This document shows positions 1 through 9,340 of a stretch of 64,000 nucleotides of DNA, piece after piece. This DNA is from Lachnospiraceae bacterium (GTDB lineage: Bacteria; Bacillota; Clostridia; Lachnospirales; Lachnospiraceae), in NCBI GenBank assembly GCA_017936885.1, contig JAGBEO010000003.1, positions 124,001 to 188,000 of the forward strand, in the 5' to 3' direction. The translations under genes and the position numbers were made by a program. The notes below the pieces were generated by a model. The model did not search any database, had not been told where the DNA came from, and saw only the letters and a program-made list of their open reading frames with translations. Position 1 is the stretch's first letter. Every line of letters begins with the position of its first letter.

Positions 1-994
1 GGATATGCCCTATAGTGAAGGGCTGGAAAGCGGGCTGATCGAAGAAATCTATCCTCTGAATGAGTATCTGGACAGTATTATTGATGCGGTGGATATGGAA
101 AAAATTAAGAGCAGAGGGCTTCGCGTTGCTTTAGACCCGATGTACGGGGTCAGCGAAACATCCCTGAAAACCATTCTGATGACGGCAAGATGCGAGGTTG
201 AGACGATCCATGAGCGTCATGATACCCTTTTCGGCGGCAAACTCCCCGCTCCTACTGCGGATACGCTGCGTGCCCTGCAGAACTATGTGCTTGACAGAGG
301 CTGTGATCTGGGAATTGCAACAGACGGTGATGCAGACCGGATCGGTGTCATTGACGATAAAGGAAACTTTTTACATCCTAATGATATCTTAGTGCTACTC
401 TACTATTATCTGTTAAAATATAAGGGATGGCATGGACCGGCAGTCCGTAACATCTGTACCACGCACCTTCTCGACAGGGTGGCGGCAAGCTTTGGGGAAG
501 AGTGTTATGAAGTTCCGGTTGGTTTTAAACATATCTCGGCTAAAATGTTTGCCACGGATGCCGTGATCGGCGGTGAGTCTTCCGGCGGTATGGCAGTCAA
601 AGGGCACATCAAGGGCAAGGATGGAATCTATGCCTCCGCATTACTGGTAGAGATGATTGCCGTGACAGGAAAGAAACTGTCTGAGATTATGGATATGATC
701 AGAACAGAGTACGGCGGCATGGCATTGGAAGAGCGTGATTACCGTTTCAGTCAGAAAAAGAAAGAAGAAATCAAAAAACAGCTTTTGGAGGATAAAGAAC
801 TGCCGCAGATCCCATATGAGGTGGACCATATTTCTTATCTGGATGGCTTAAAAATTTACTTGAAGGACGGCGGCTGGATATCTGTTCGATTCTCAGGAAC
901 AGAACCGTTACTGCGTATTTTCTGTGAAATGAAAGAGAAGAAAGCGGCAGCGGCGTTCTGTGAACTGTTTGAACAGTACCTGGATATCGGCTAA
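1..994 (+). CDS. Phosphoglucomutase/phosphomannomutase family protein (5' partial)
   Basis: Interconverts hexose 1- and 6-phosphates (alpha-D-phosphohexomutase superfamily). The reading frame is open to the left edge, so the N-terminal part with the catalytic phosphoserine loop lies outside the window. Visible, counted from the ATG at 5: the metal-binding loop DGDADR at about 107-112, the sugar-specificity loop GGESSGG at 189-195, and the phosphate-binding loop RFSGTE at 295-300. These mark domains 2 to 4 as complete. Substrate preference (glucose, mannose or glucosamine phosphate) cannot be settled from this part. It precedes a sugar importer operon but is separated from it by 85 bases. Confidence 0.9.
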   Translation, partial: DMPYSEGLESGLIEEIYPLNEYLDSIIDAVDMEKIKSRGLRVALDPMYGVSETSLKTILMTARCEVETIHERHDTLFGGKLPAPTADTLRALQNYVLDRGCDLGIATDGDADRIGVIDDKGNFLHPNDILVLLYYYLLKYKGWHGPAVRNICTTHLLDRVAASFGEECYEVPVGFKHISAKMFATDAVIGGESSGGMAVKGHIKGKDGIYASALLVEMIAVTGKKLSEIMDMIRTEYGGMALEERDYRFSQKKKEEIKKQLLEDKELPQIPYEVDHISYLDGLKIYLKDGGWISVRFSGTEPLLRIFCEMKEKKAAAAFCELFEQYLDIG

Positions 995-1079
995 ATTTTC
1001 CCAACCGGATTTGGCATAGAAGTTTGATGAGAATGGGCTTTCAAAAAGGGTGTGAATAGGATAGACTAGAAGAAAAGAC

Positions 1080-2906
1080 ATGATTCACACGTCGGAAAAA
1101 GGAACGGTTGTCAGTATGAAAGCACTTATGCAACGGATAAAGAATAAAAACCGGAAGAGAAAATCACTCAAATGGAGCATGGTAAGGATGCTCCTTCTTG
1201 GGTGGTTTTTTCCATTGTTTCTGATAACATTTCTAATGTTTGTCCTGGCGATGGAGAATATTAACAAACAGGTGGAGAATACCATTATGTCTACCACGGA
1301 GAAGGCAGTGGAAATTATGCAGATGCAGTTGAAAGATTGCGAAACCGCTTCCAAGAATGCCTCATATATTCCTACTATTGCCAAAAGCTATATTGCCTAT
1401 CAGCAAGACGGCAATGATAAGGATTTTAAAGACAGTGTGGAAACTTTCTTGAAGCAACAGTATAAGTACAACGACAACTGCAAGACAGCAGAACTGATTT
1501 TGGTTGAAAATCCGGAGAAGCGTTACTTTACGTTAAACAACAGCAATAATGCAACGTATCAGGATATTAAATTCTTTGAACAGTATGCTCAGGACAGAAT
1601 CCTGCAGGTGGCTGAAACGTTGGATACGGCGACGACACTGGTGGGCGTAGAAGGAAGAATCTATATGGTGAGAAATCTTGTCAATTCTTCTTTTCAGCCC
1701 TATGCAGTGCTTGCACTGGAATTGGATCAAGATTCTCTGATGCAGAGTTATGCGGGCATCTGGGGTTATAATGCCGCAGCATTATATTGGGATAATGTGC
1801 TGCTTGCGTCAGACCGGGTAACAACAGAAGAAACTTGTCTGAGCGAGGAGATCAATGCAAAATTAGAGCAGAGCAATGTGGTGTATGAGCAGAAACATGG
1901 GGAATATTCCTACGTATATCGCAAGATGAAACTGTATCAGGGCACTATGGTACTGGTGGTACAGATTGAAAATGATATTACCCAGTCAGGGCTGTTGACG
2001 GTACGTTCCTTTTTTCTGATTCTGGTACTTTTTATGATCCCGCTTGTAATTCAGATACTGCATTTCTTCCATAATAAAGTCAATGTGCCTTTGGAAGAAG
2101 TGATCGTTGCATCTAATGAGGTGCGGGAGGGTAATCTCGGTATGCAGATCGAAAACAGGGAAGACAGCGAAGAGTTTTGTCATTTGCGGGATTCCTTCAA
2201 CCACATGTCCCTGCGGTTAAAAAATCAGTTCGACAAAATCTATCTGGAAGAGGTTGCCCTCAGGGATGCGAAAATCATGGCGCTGCAGTCACAGATCAAC
2301 CCGCATTTTTTGAATAATACGCTGGAGATTATCAACTGGGAAGCACGTCTGAACGGGAATTATAAGGTCAGCGGTATGATAGAGGCGCTTTCTACCATGT
2401 TGGAAGCTACCATGAACAGGAAAGCGAAACAGTTTCATTCCGTCGCGGAGGAAATGGCATATGCAGACGCTTATTTATATATTATTTCCCAGCGTTTTGG
2501 GGAGAAGTTTAAATGTACGAAACAGATAGACGAATCTTTATTAAAGGTACAGATTCCCAGATTGATTATCCAGCCCATCGTGGAAAATGCGGTGGAGCAC
2601 GGCATGGATATCACAAAACAGGGACAGTTAGAGATCCGATTATATCAGAAAGAGGATAACTATCTGTGCATTGAAATAGAAGACAACGGGCAGCTCAACA
2701 AAGAAAAGAGAGAAAAAATAGACAGGCTGCTCTCGCAGGAGACTGATCCTTCAGAAGAAAAAAGGGTCAGTTTAGGTATTCGTAATGTAGATCAAAGACT
2801 GAAAATGATTTACGGTATGGCTTGTGGATTATTTATAGACAGTAACGAAAAAGGACATACCGTTAGTACAATTTTGATAAAAACAGACCATCCAACAGAG
2901 CAATAA
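1080..2906 (+). CDS. YesM-type sensor histidine kinase
   Basis: Membrane sensor kinase of the YesM/LytS-like class, expected to sense an extracellular sugar signal and phosphorylate the AraC-type regulator encoded at 6307. A basic N-terminus is followed by a membrane helix at about 36-58, an extracytoplasmic sensor region to about 300, a second helix at 303-327, a HAMP linker, a His_kinase domain with the phospho-acceptor in INPHFLNNTL (His409), and a HATPase domain with the N box IVENAVEHG and a late LGIRNVDQRL segment. An alternative start at 1116 would remove 12 residues; neither start has a strong ribosome site. Kinase and regulator bracket the transporter genes, a common layout for carbohydrate ABC systems. 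Confidence 0.9.
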   Translation: MIHTSEKGTVVSMKALMQRIKNKNRKRKSLKWSMVRMLLLGWFFPLFLITFLMFVLAMENINKQVENTIMSTTEKAVEIMQMQLKDCETASKNASYIPTIAKSYIAYQQDGNDKDFKDSVETFLKQQYKYNDNCKTAELILVENPEKRYFTLNNSNNATYQDIKFFEQYAQDRILQVAETLDTATTLVGVEGRIYMVRNLVNSSFQPYAVLALELDQDSLMQSYAGIWGYNAAALYWDNVLLASDRVTTEETCLSEEINAKLEQSNVVYEQKHGEYSYVYRKMKLYQGTMVLVVQIENDITQSGLLTVRSFFLILVLFMIPLVIQILHFFHNKVNVPLEEVIVASNEVREGNLGMQIENREDSEEFCHLRDSFNHMSLRLKNQFDKIYLEEVALRDAKIMALQSQINPHFLNNTLEIINWEARLNGNYKVSGMIEALSTMLEATMNRKAKQFHSVAEEMAYADAYLYIISQRFGEKFKCTKQIDESLLKVQIPRLIIQPIVENAVEHGMDITKQGQLEIRLYQKEDNYLCIEIEDNGQLNKEKREKIDRLLSQETDPSEEKRVSLGIRNVDQRLKMIYGMACGLFIDSNEKGHTVSTILIKTDHPTEQ

Positions 2907-2934
2907 AAGGCAAAAAAAGACAATACCAACAATT

Positions 2935-2963
2935 TTGAAAGTTCTCCTTCTGGTATATGATAA
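2935..2963 (+). promoter_or_regulatory. Possible promoter for the solute-binding protein gene
   Basis: TTGAAA at 2935-2940 and TGATAA at 2958-2963 are spaced by 17 bases in the 110-base gap after the kinase gene; TATGAT at 2956 is an alternative -10. It would give the binding protein its own transcript start. Confidence 0.45.
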
Positions 2964-3016
2964 ATACATAACATAGATGAGGCGATCATCACACAAATCG
3001 AAAGGGAGGATAACAT

Positions 3017-4426
3017 ATGAAAAAGAGATTGATAGCGGGATTGCTTGCTGGAGTTATGGTATTTTCTCTGACTGCCTGCGGAGGAGCAGACAAGAATCAG
3101 GGAACAGCACAGGAAGCAACTCAGGAAACGGCACAGGAGACCACCGATGCCGAAGAAGAGACAGAAAGTGATGCGGCAGAACCGTCCGGAGCACCTGTTG
3201 AGTTGAATGTAACAACAACATTCGCAGGTGAGGACACAAATGCACAGAACTTTAAGGATGCAGTAGCAGCATGGGAAGCAGAAACCGGAAATACGGTAGC
3301 TGATAGTTCCGCAACATCTGATGAAACCTTCAAGACAAGAGTTGTTACAGACTTTGAAGTAGGTTCCGAGCCGGATGTATTGTTCTTCTTTAACGGAGCA
3401 GATGCTAACAGCTTCATTGAAGCAGGCAAGGTAGTTCCTATTGATGAAATCCGTGCAGAGTATCCGGAATATGCAGACAATATGAATGATGACCTGATTG
3501 CAGACTCTTTGGTAGACGGCAAGAAATATGCAGTACCGGTTAACGGTTACTGGGAAGCAATGTTTGTCAATACTGCAATCCTTGAAGAGGCAGGAGTAGA
3601 GAAGCCGGGCGCAGACTATACAATGGATCAGTTCAAGGAAGACTGCGAGAAGATTAAAGCAGCAGGTTATACACCTATCGCAGCAGCACTTGGCAACATC
3701 CCTCATTACTGGTGGGAGTTTGCGATTTTCAATCATCAGTCACCGGAAAATCATTTGGAGGTTCCTGCCAGTGTAGAAGACGAAAATGGTCAGGCATGGG
3801 TAGATGGTATGAATGATATCAAGGAATTATATGAACTTGGATATTTCCCTGACAATACTTTATCTGCTACAGATGATGAGACATTTGCAATGTTTACAGA
3901 AGGTAAGGCAGCATTCTTAATTGATGGTTCTTGGAAAGTCGGCGGTATTGTAGGTGCTTGCCAGTCTGATCCGGAAGATACTTCTACTATTGATGCAGAT
4001 AAACTGGCACAGTTCGATGTAACTTATGTACCGGGTAACGGAGACAGAAAAGCAACTGATTTAGTCGGTGGTTTATCCATGGGTTATTATATTACAAGAA
4101 AAGCATGGGATGATCCGGATAAGAGAGCAGCAGCAGTAAGCTTTGTAGAATATATGACTTCCGATAGTATCGTGCCTATTTTTGCACAGCATACAGCATC
4201 AGCTCTTAAGAATGCACCGGAAGTAGATTCTGCACAGTTTAACGAATTACAGGTTAAGGCAATGGATATGATGTCCGGTGTTACATCTTTGACAGGTGCA
4301 GTACAGGATCTGTTCCAGGGTGACTGTAGAGTATCTACATTTGACGGTATGCCGGAAATCGTAACTGGCAAGGTCAGCGCAGTGGATGCGGTGGCAGAAG
4401 GACTGGAAATGTATAACAATCAGTAA
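3017..4426 (+). CDS. Extracellular sugar-binding lipoprotein (ABC importer)
   Basis: Family 1 extracellular solute-binding protein that captures a sugar or oligosaccharide at the cell surface and delivers it to the two permeases downstream. The N-terminus is a lipoprotein signal with lipobox LTAC and Cys21 as lipidation site, followed by a Glu/Thr/Ala-rich linker to about residue 60 and a roughly 400-residue binding domain. Length (469 aa) is usual for the family. A ribosome site GGGAGG lies just upstream. The first seven codons and linker are low-complexity, typical of surface tethering. The ligand cannot be read from the sequence. Confidence 0.92.
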   Translation: MKKRLIAGLLAGVMVFSLTACGGADKNQGTAQEATQETAQETTDAEEETESDAAEPSGAPVELNVTTTFAGEDTNAQNFKDAVAAWEAETGNTVADSSATSDETFKTRVVTDFEVGSEPDVLFFFNGADANSFIEAGKVVPIDEIRAEYPEYADNMNDDLIADSLVDGKKYAVPVNGYWEAMFVNTAILEEAGVEKPGADYTMDQFKEDCEKIKAAGYTPIAAALGNIPHYWWEFAIFNHQSPENHLEVPASVEDENGQAWVDGMNDIKELYELGYFPDNTLSATDDETFAMFTEGKAAFLIDGSWKVGGIVGACQSDPEDTSTIDADKLAQFDVTYVPGNGDRKATDLVGGLSMGYYITRKAWDDPDKRAAAVSFVEYMTSDSIVPIFAQHTASALKNAPEVDSAQFNELQVKAMDMMSGVTSLTGAVQDLFQGDCRVSTFDGMPEIVTGKVSAVDAVAEGLEMYNNQ

Positions 4427-4454
4427 AGTTGTGGATAACTGCAGATTGTTTATT

Positions 4455-4482
4455 GGGGCAAGTAATTTACTTGCCCCTTTTT
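4455..4482 (+). terminator. Intergenic terminator/attenuator between binding protein and permeases
   Basis: Perfect inverted repeat GGGGCAAGTAA / TTACTTGCCCC followed by TTTTT. It lies inside the operon, so it probably lets only part of transcription pass, giving more binding protein than permease. Confidence 0.85.
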
Positions 4483-4501
4483 AAAAAAATGGAGGTGGCT
4501 T

Positions 4502-5389
4502 ATGGGAGCAAGTATTTACCGCAATAAGAAACCCGCGTTCGTATTTCTGATTCCTGCTTTCGCTTTTATGGTTGTTTTTCTGTATTATCCATTTTTCAAG
4601 AATATAATAAACAGCTTTATGGAGATAAAACAGCTTGGAAGCTCCGGAACAGGACTGAATACACCGTGGTATGCAAATTATGTGGAAATGTTTCATGATG
4701 AGTATGTGTGGGTTTCTTTAAGAAATACATTGATCATGATGGTTGTGACATTGGTCGGACAGGTTGGGATAGCCATTATACTGGCATTGATGGTAGACAA
4801 TATCTCACGCGGCAAGCAGTTTTTTAAAACCGTGTTTTTCTTTCCGATTGTAATTTCCGCAACAGCACTCGGTTTGTTATTTAATCTGCTCTTCCTGTAT
4901 GATAAGGGTATGATAAATCAGATATTAGAAATGCTTGGAAAGACAGAACTGACGGATTGGAAAGCAGAGGGAATTGCGCTCTTTACCATGATGCTGCCGG
5001 TTATGTGGCAGTACGTTGGTTTCTATTTCGTCATTCTGATCACCGGACTGAATAATATATCAGATGAGCTTTATGAGGCGGCTGAGATTGACGGAGCGAC
5101 AACATGGCAGAAGGTGCGATATATTTCCATACCGCTTCTGCACAATGTGATCTGTACCTGTAGTGTGTTGGCAGTAACAGGAGCGTTGAAAGTATTCGAT
5201 TTACCATGGACGATGTTCCCCAAGGGTATGCCGCTTAAATCAACCTTCTTAACAGGAACTTATATGTATTATCAGACGATGGAAACCAAAAATGTAGATT
5301 ATGGTTCAGCGCTTGCGGTCTTGATTGTAGTGCTCGGCATTGTATTATCTAAGGTTGTCAATGCAATCTTTAAGGAAAAAGATTATTAA
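4502..5389 (+). CDS. Sugar ABC transporter permease (MalF-like)
   Basis: First membrane subunit of the carbohydrate ABC importer, MalF/UgpA type. The 295-residue protein has about six hydrophobic helices, the first at roughly 12-32 after a short basic N-terminus. The cytoplasmic EAA loop, which docks the ATPase, is readable as ELYEAAEIDGA followed by the IPLL end. A strong GGAGG ribosome site sits 8 bases before the ATG. The second permease follows at 13 bases. No ATPase gene is present in the operon, so a shared MsmX-type ATPase encoded elsewhere is expected (inference). Confidence 0.93.
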   Translation: MGASIYRNKKPAFVFLIPAFAFMVVFLYYPFFKNIINSFMEIKQLGSSGTGLNTPWYANYVEMFHDEYVWVSLRNTLIMMVVTLVGQVGIAIILALMVDNISRGKQFFKTVFFFPIVISATALGLLFNLLFLYDKGMINQILEMLGKTELTDWKAEGIALFTMMLPVMWQYVGFYFVILITGLNNISDELYEAAEIDGATTWQKVRYISIPLLHNVICTCSVLAVTGALKVFDLPWTMFPKGMPLKSTFLTGTYMYYQTMETKNVDYGSALAVLIVVLGIVLSKVVNAIFKEKDY

Positions 5390-5402
5390 GGAGGAACGGT
5401 AT

Positions 5403-6260
5403 ATGGCGAAGAAGAAAATTTCGATAGGAAAGACACTGGTATATCTGTTTCTGATATGCTGGTCTGTCACAACCATTTACCCGATTTTCTGGGTAATCGA
5501 GAACTCCTTTAAGGCAAAAGACAAAATCCTGGCAAACTCCTTTGTACTGCCCTTTGGAGATCTTTTTACACTGGCGAATTATAGAAAAGCGTTTAATAAC
5601 CTGAATATTTTTCAGGCATACAAGAGCAGTATTTTTATCTCCACTACCGTATCGCTTGCGGTAATACTGCTTGCGGGAATGGCTGCTTATGCACTTTCCA
5701 GATATCGTTTCATAGGATCGGGCATTATCAACTCCCTTGTAGTGGCGGCTATGATGTTTCCCGTATTTGCAACGATTATTCCGGTGTTTTCCATGGAATA
5801 TAAATGGGGGATTGCCAATACAAGCAGTTGGTTTTTGACGATGCTTTCTGTTATATTGCCGCAGGTGGCAGGCAATTTATCTTTTGCCATTGTGGTCTTG
5901 ATGGGTTATATTAAGGGCTTGCCCATAGAACTGGAGGAAGCAGCTTATATGGAAGGCTGCAATGCATTTCAGATCTATTTCAAAGTTATATTGCCTCTGA
6001 CCAAACCGTCTTTTGCAACGGTAGCAATTTTCTCTTTCCTGTGGAGTTACAACGATCTGTTTACCCAGATGTTTTTTATGAGAACGCCCGACAAGTATGC
6101 CATTACTATGTTATTAAATCAGTTGACTTCTAAAGAGGGAACCAATTATGGTCTGATGGCAGCTGCGGTAACGCTTGTAGTTGTGCCGGTTATTATTGTA
6201 TACTGTTTCCTGCAAAAATATATTATTAAGGGCATGACAGCAGGTGCCGTAAAAGGGTAA
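5403..6260 (+). CDS. Sugar ABC transporter permease (MalG-like)
   Basis: Second membrane subunit of the same importer, MalG/UgpE type, 285 residues. The start at 5403 is chosen because AAGGAGG at 5388-5394 sits 8 bases upstream; an in-frame ATG at 5340 lies inside the preceding gene. About six membrane helices; the EAA loop reads ELEEAAYMEGC ending in ILPL, with Met and Cys where Ile/Asp and Ala are more common. It ends in a basic tail (KGMTAGAVKG) typical of this subunit. The response regulator gene follows after 46 bases with no terminator. Confidence 0.93.
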   Translation: MAKKKISIGKTLVYLFLICWSVTTIYPIFWVIENSFKAKDKILANSFVLPFGDLFTLANYRKAFNNLNIFQAYKSSIFISTTVSLAVILLAGMAAYALSRYRFIGSGIINSLVVAAMMFPVFATIIPVFSMEYKWGIANTSSWFLTMLSVILPQVAGNLSFAIVVLMGYIKGLPIELEEAAYMEGCNAFQIYFKVILPLTKPSFATVAIFSFLWSYNDLFTQMFFMRTPDKYAITMLLNQLTSKEGTNYGLMAAAVTLVVVPVIIVYCFLQKYIIKGMTAGAVKG

Positions 6261-6306
6261 AATAGAGTTAAATACAGTCAAACACAGGATAAACAGGGGG
6301 GAAATC

Positions 6307-7086
6307 ATGTACAAGGTAGCCATTATTGATGATGAGCCGATCATTGTGGAGGGCCTGACCAAGACAATGCCGTGGGAAAAGTGGAACATGCAGGTTATCG
6401 GGTTTGCTTATGACGGTAAAGAAGGGCTTTCTCTGATCCGGAGGGAGCGTCCGGATATTATTATCTCGGATATCAATATGCCGCAGTTAGACGGACTGAA
6501 AATGATTGCGGGACTGAAGTCGGAATTTCCCAACATGCAGATTGTGATTTTGACAGGATATCGGGAATTTGAATATGCGAGGGAAGCTATATCTCTTGGC
6601 GTGACGAGATTTTTATTAAAACCGTCTAAGATGAATGAATTGGAAGAAGCAATGGATGCCGTGAAGGGGAAGCTTGTAAAGCTTGGAATATCGGGAGAAG
6701 AGCATCCGGCGGATGAGAGCGCACGCAGCACAGAGGCGGAAGAGGAAATTCTATATAACAACGAAGCCAACAGTTTCATTGTGAAGAACGCACTGGAATA
6801 TATCAGGGAAAATTATAAAGAGAAGCTGCGGCTCAGTGATGTGGCGGACCAGATTTATGTGAGCCAGTGGCATCTGAGCAAACTCTTAAACAAGCAGATG
6901 GGACAGAATTTTTCGGAGATTTTAAACGGTATCCGTATGGAGAAGGCAAAGGAGCTGTTAAAAGATCCCTCTCTGCGCATCTGCGATATTGCGGAGGAAG
7001 TGGGCTTTCTGGATATGGCGCATTTCTCCAGAGTGTTTAAGAAACTGGAAGGAATGTCTGCCAACGAATATCGTAATAAACATTAA
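6307..7086 (+). CDS. AraC-family response regulator (YesN-type)
   Basis: DNA-binding partner of the YesM-type kinase at 1080. Residues 1-120 form a receiver domain with acidic pocket Asp8-Asp9, phospho-acceptor Asp55 (SDINMP), the Thr of ILTG and the conserved Lys of LLKP. After a linker (120-155) comes a double helix-turn-helix AraC domain (about 160-259) ending in the usual signature with AHFSRVFKK. Expected role: activate transcription of the binding protein and permease genes when the kinase senses substrate. Start supported by GGGGGG just upstream. Length 259 aa is short for YesN proteins, which often carry a longer middle region. Confidence 0.92.
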   Translation: MYKVAIIDDEPIIVEGLTKTMPWEKWNMQVIGFAYDGKEGLSLIRRERPDIIISDINMPQLDGLKMIAGLKSEFPNMQIVILTGYREFEYAREAISLGVTRFLLKPSKMNELEEAMDAVKGKLVKLGISGEEHPADESARSTEAEEEILYNNEANSFIVKNALEYIRENYKEKLRLSDVADQIYVSQWHLSKLLNKQMGQNFSEILNGIRMEKAKELLKDPSLRICDIAEEVGFLDMAHFSRVFKKLEGMSANEYRNKH

Positions 7087-7124
7087 CTGTACTGTAACTA
7101 TTGAGGTAAACTTCACTTGTTTTG

Positions 7125-7153
7125 TTGCGATGAATTGTTTTCTATGCTAAAAT
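7125..7153 (+). promoter_or_regulatory. Promoter of hprK-glcK
   Basis: TTGCGA and TAAAAT spaced by 17 bases, 58 bases before the hprK start codon. Confidence 0.65.
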
Positions 7154-7210
7154 AAAAGCGGTTTGGGGTACAAATTACAATATCATCGCATACAAAACAA
7201 GGAGAAGGAT

Positions 7211-8158
7211 ATGGCAAGTATCAGCTTAACAAAAATCATTGACAAATTTAAATGGGAGAACCTGACACCGGAAATCGATATTTCCAAGATTAAAGTTTCT
7301 CAGCCGGATATCAACAGACCGGCATTGCAGATGGCAGGTTACTTTGAACACTTCGAGACGACACGTCTTCAGATCGTAGGATTTGTGGAATATTCTTATA
7401 TGAACGGACTGGATGAGGAAAAACAGAGGGAGATCTTTGAGAAGCTGTTGAATAATCCGATTCCGGGTATTGTTTTCTGCAGAGAGTTATATCCAAATGA
7501 GTTATTTAAAGAAATTGCGGTTAAATACGGAGTTCCGCTTCTGATGAGCAGGAAAGCTACTTCCGCATGTATGGCTGAGGTTATCAGATGGCTGAATGTC
7601 AAGTTAGCGCCTTGCATCTCGGTACACGGTGTGTTGGTGGATGTATACGGCGAGGGCGTTCTGATTACGGGTGAGAGCGGTATCGGTAAATCCGAGGCGG
7701 CATTGGAGTTGATTAAGAGAGGACACCGTCTGGTTACCGATGATGTGGTAGAAATCCGCAGAGTCAGCGAAGATACCCTGATCGGTTCCGCGCCGGATAT
7801 TACGAAGCATTTTATTGAGCTTCGCGGCATCGGTATCATAGATGTCAAGGCATTGTTCGGTGCTTCCAGCGTTAGAGATACACAGAATATTGATCTGGTT
7901 ATTCGTCTGGAAGACTGGGATAAAGATAAAGAATACGACCGGCTCGGTTTGGAAGAAGAATACACGGAGTATCTTGGCAATAAAGTAGTCTGCCACAATA
8001 TTCCGATCAGACCGGGACGTAATCTGGCCGTGATCTGTGAATCTGCTGCGGTTAACCATCGTCAGAAGAAGATGGGCTATAATGCGGCACAGGAGTTATA
8101 TAAGCGTGTGCAGAATTCCCTGGCTCGCGGAAGAGACAATGATGGAGACGAGGAATAG
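7211..8158 (+). CDS. hprK: HPr kinase/phosphorylase
   Basis: Bifunctional enzyme that phosphorylates and dephosphorylates Ser46 of HPr-type proteins and so controls catabolite repression in Firmicutes. An N-terminal regulatory domain (1-130) precedes the kinase domain, with Walker A loop GESGIGKS at 154-161, the TDDVVEI motif, and the HPrK signature around IELRGIGIIDV. Start at 7211 is supported by AAGGAGA at 7200; an upstream in-frame start at 7163 lacks a ribosome site and would add 16 atypical residues. Length 315 aa is normal. Two HPr-like proteins with the Ser site but without the His site are encoded in the same window (12120 and 57543). Confidence 0.97.
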   Translation: MASISLTKIIDKFKWENLTPEIDISKIKVSQPDINRPALQMAGYFEHFETTRLQIVGFVEYSYMNGLDEEKQREIFEKLLNNPIPGIVFCRELYPNELFKEIAVKYGVPLLMSRKATSACMAEVIRWLNVKLAPCISVHGVLVDVYGEGVLITGESGIGKSEAALELIKRGHRLVTDDVVEIRRVSEDTLIGSAPDITKHFIELRGIGIIDVKALFGASSVRDTQNIDLVIRLEDWDKDKEYDRLGLEEEYTEYLGNKVVCHNIPIRPGRNLAVICESAAVNHRQKKMGYNAAQELYKRVQNSLARGRDNDGDEE

Positions 8159-8180
8159 AAGATTAATCATAAAGAAAGGC

Positions 8181-8203
8181 AGGCGTTTCTTTGCAAGACG
8201 CCT
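8181..8203 (+). other. Small hairpin between hprK and glcK
   Basis: AGGCGT pairs with ACGCCT across an 11-base loop, with no T run. It may tune mRNA stability or translation of glcK; function unknown. Confidence 0.4.
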
Positions 8204-8219
8204 CGGAATGGAGAATAAA

Positions 8220-9158
8220 ATGGCAAGTCATGTATTTGGAGTGGATGTAGGCGGTACAACCGTCAAATTGGGATTGTTTGATATCAGCGGAAATGTTATT
8301 GACAAATGGGAGATCCCTACAAGAACAGAGAACGGCGGCGAGAAAATCCTGCCGGATATCGCAGCCAGTATCAAGGACAAAATGGCAGAGAAACAGATTG
8401 CGAAGGATGATGTCGCAGGTGTAGGGGTAGGCGTTCCCGGCCCGGTAGACGGAGACGGAATCGTACATATGGCAGTGAACTTGGGATGGGGCGAACTGGA
8501 TCTGAAGAAAGAACTGGAAGCCCTGTTGGACGGCATGAAAGTAGAAGGCGGTAATGATGCCAATGTGGCAGCCCTCGGCGAGATGTGGAAGGGTGGCGGT
8601 CAGGGTCATCAGAGTCTGGTGGCTGTTACACTGGGAACCGGTGTCGGCGGCGGCATAATCATCAACGGAAAAATTATGACGGGTGCCACGGGAGCCGGCG
8701 GTGAGATCGGGCATATCCATGTGGAAGACGATGAGACGGAGGCTTGCGGATGCGGCAATTACGGATGTCTGGAAGAATATGCTTCTGCTACGGGTATTAC
8801 CAGACTTGCCAACAGAGCTTTACGGGCAAGCAGTAAGGACAGTGTTCTCAGGAACGGAGAAGTATCTGCCAAAACCGTATTCGATGCGGTGAAAGCCGGA
8901 GATGAACTGGCAATCGAGGTTGCGCAGAAATTCGGAGATTACCTTGGTAAAGGCCTGGGTGTTATTGCAGGCGTTATTAATCCGGAAATTTTCGTAATCG
9001 GCGGCGGTGTTTCCAAGGCGGGAGAGGTACTCTTTGAATATATTCGTCCTTCCTATGAAAAGACTGCTTTCCATGCCTGCAAAAATACCGAATTTGCATT
9101 GGCAACGCTGGGAAATGATGCAGGTATCTATGGAGCTGCCAAGATGGTATTAGATTAA
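8220..9158 (+). CDS. glcK: ROK-family glucokinase
   Basis: ATP-dependent glucokinase of the ROK family, producing glucose 6-phosphate in the cytoplasm. ATP site DVGGTTVKLG near the N-terminus, sugar-binding segment GNDANVAALGE, phosphate motif VTLGTGVGGG, a histidine with the zinc cluster CGCGNYGC, and the ROK end motif around VIGGGVSKAG. Start at 8220 follows GGAGA by five bases; ATG 8208 has no ribosome site. 312 residues is normal. It lies 61 bases after hprK and is probably on the same transcript, coupling glucose entry to the catabolite-control kinase. Confidence 0.93.
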   Translation: MASHVFGVDVGGTTVKLGLFDISGNVIDKWEIPTRTENGGEKILPDIAASIKDKMAEKQIAKDDVAGVGVGVPGPVDGDGIVHMAVNLGWGELDLKKELEALLDGMKVEGGNDANVAALGEMWKGGGQGHQSLVAVTLGTGVGGGIIINGKIMTGATGAGGEIGHIHVEDDETEACGCGNYGCLEEYASATGITRLANRALRASSKDSVLRNGEVSAKTVFDAVKAGDELAIEVAQKFGDYLGKGLGVIAGVINPEIFVIGGGVSKAGEVLFEYIRPSYEKTAFHACKNTEFALATLGNDAGIYGAAKMVLD

Positions 9159-9180
9159 AACAAAACAGATAAAGACAGGA

Positions 9181-9212
9181 CAAGGCACTTGCTCATAATA
9201 GCATGTGCCTTG
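9181..9212 (+). terminator. Hairpin after glcK
   Basis: CAAGGCACTTGC pairs with GCATGTGCCTTG; the following sequence has only a short T stretch, so termination is probably weak. Confidence 0.5.
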
Positions 9213-9258
9213 CGGTTTATACATAATCTAAACAGGAACAGAACATATTAAGATAGAA

Positions 9259-9299
9259 TATAATAGTAACAGTTCAACCAGGCAAAACTGAATTGTTAC
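9259..9299 (+). promoter_or_regulatory. Possible -10 and leader hairpin of murB
   Basis: TATAAT at 9259-9264 lacks a good -35. Directly after it, GTAACAGTTCA (9266) pairs with TGAATTGTTAC (to 9299) as an 11-bp imperfect dyad at the transcript start. It could be an operator or a 5' stabilising hairpin. Confidence 0.4.
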
Positions 9300-9340
9300 G
9301 TAAGACAGCATAATATTTGTAAAATGAGCCGGGGTGTAAA

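Noticed and set aside
2810-3736. 308-codon minus-strand frame over the kinase end and binding-protein gene
   Set aside because: Very Cys-rich translation with no recognisable fold, antisense to the lipoprotein gene and its promoter region.
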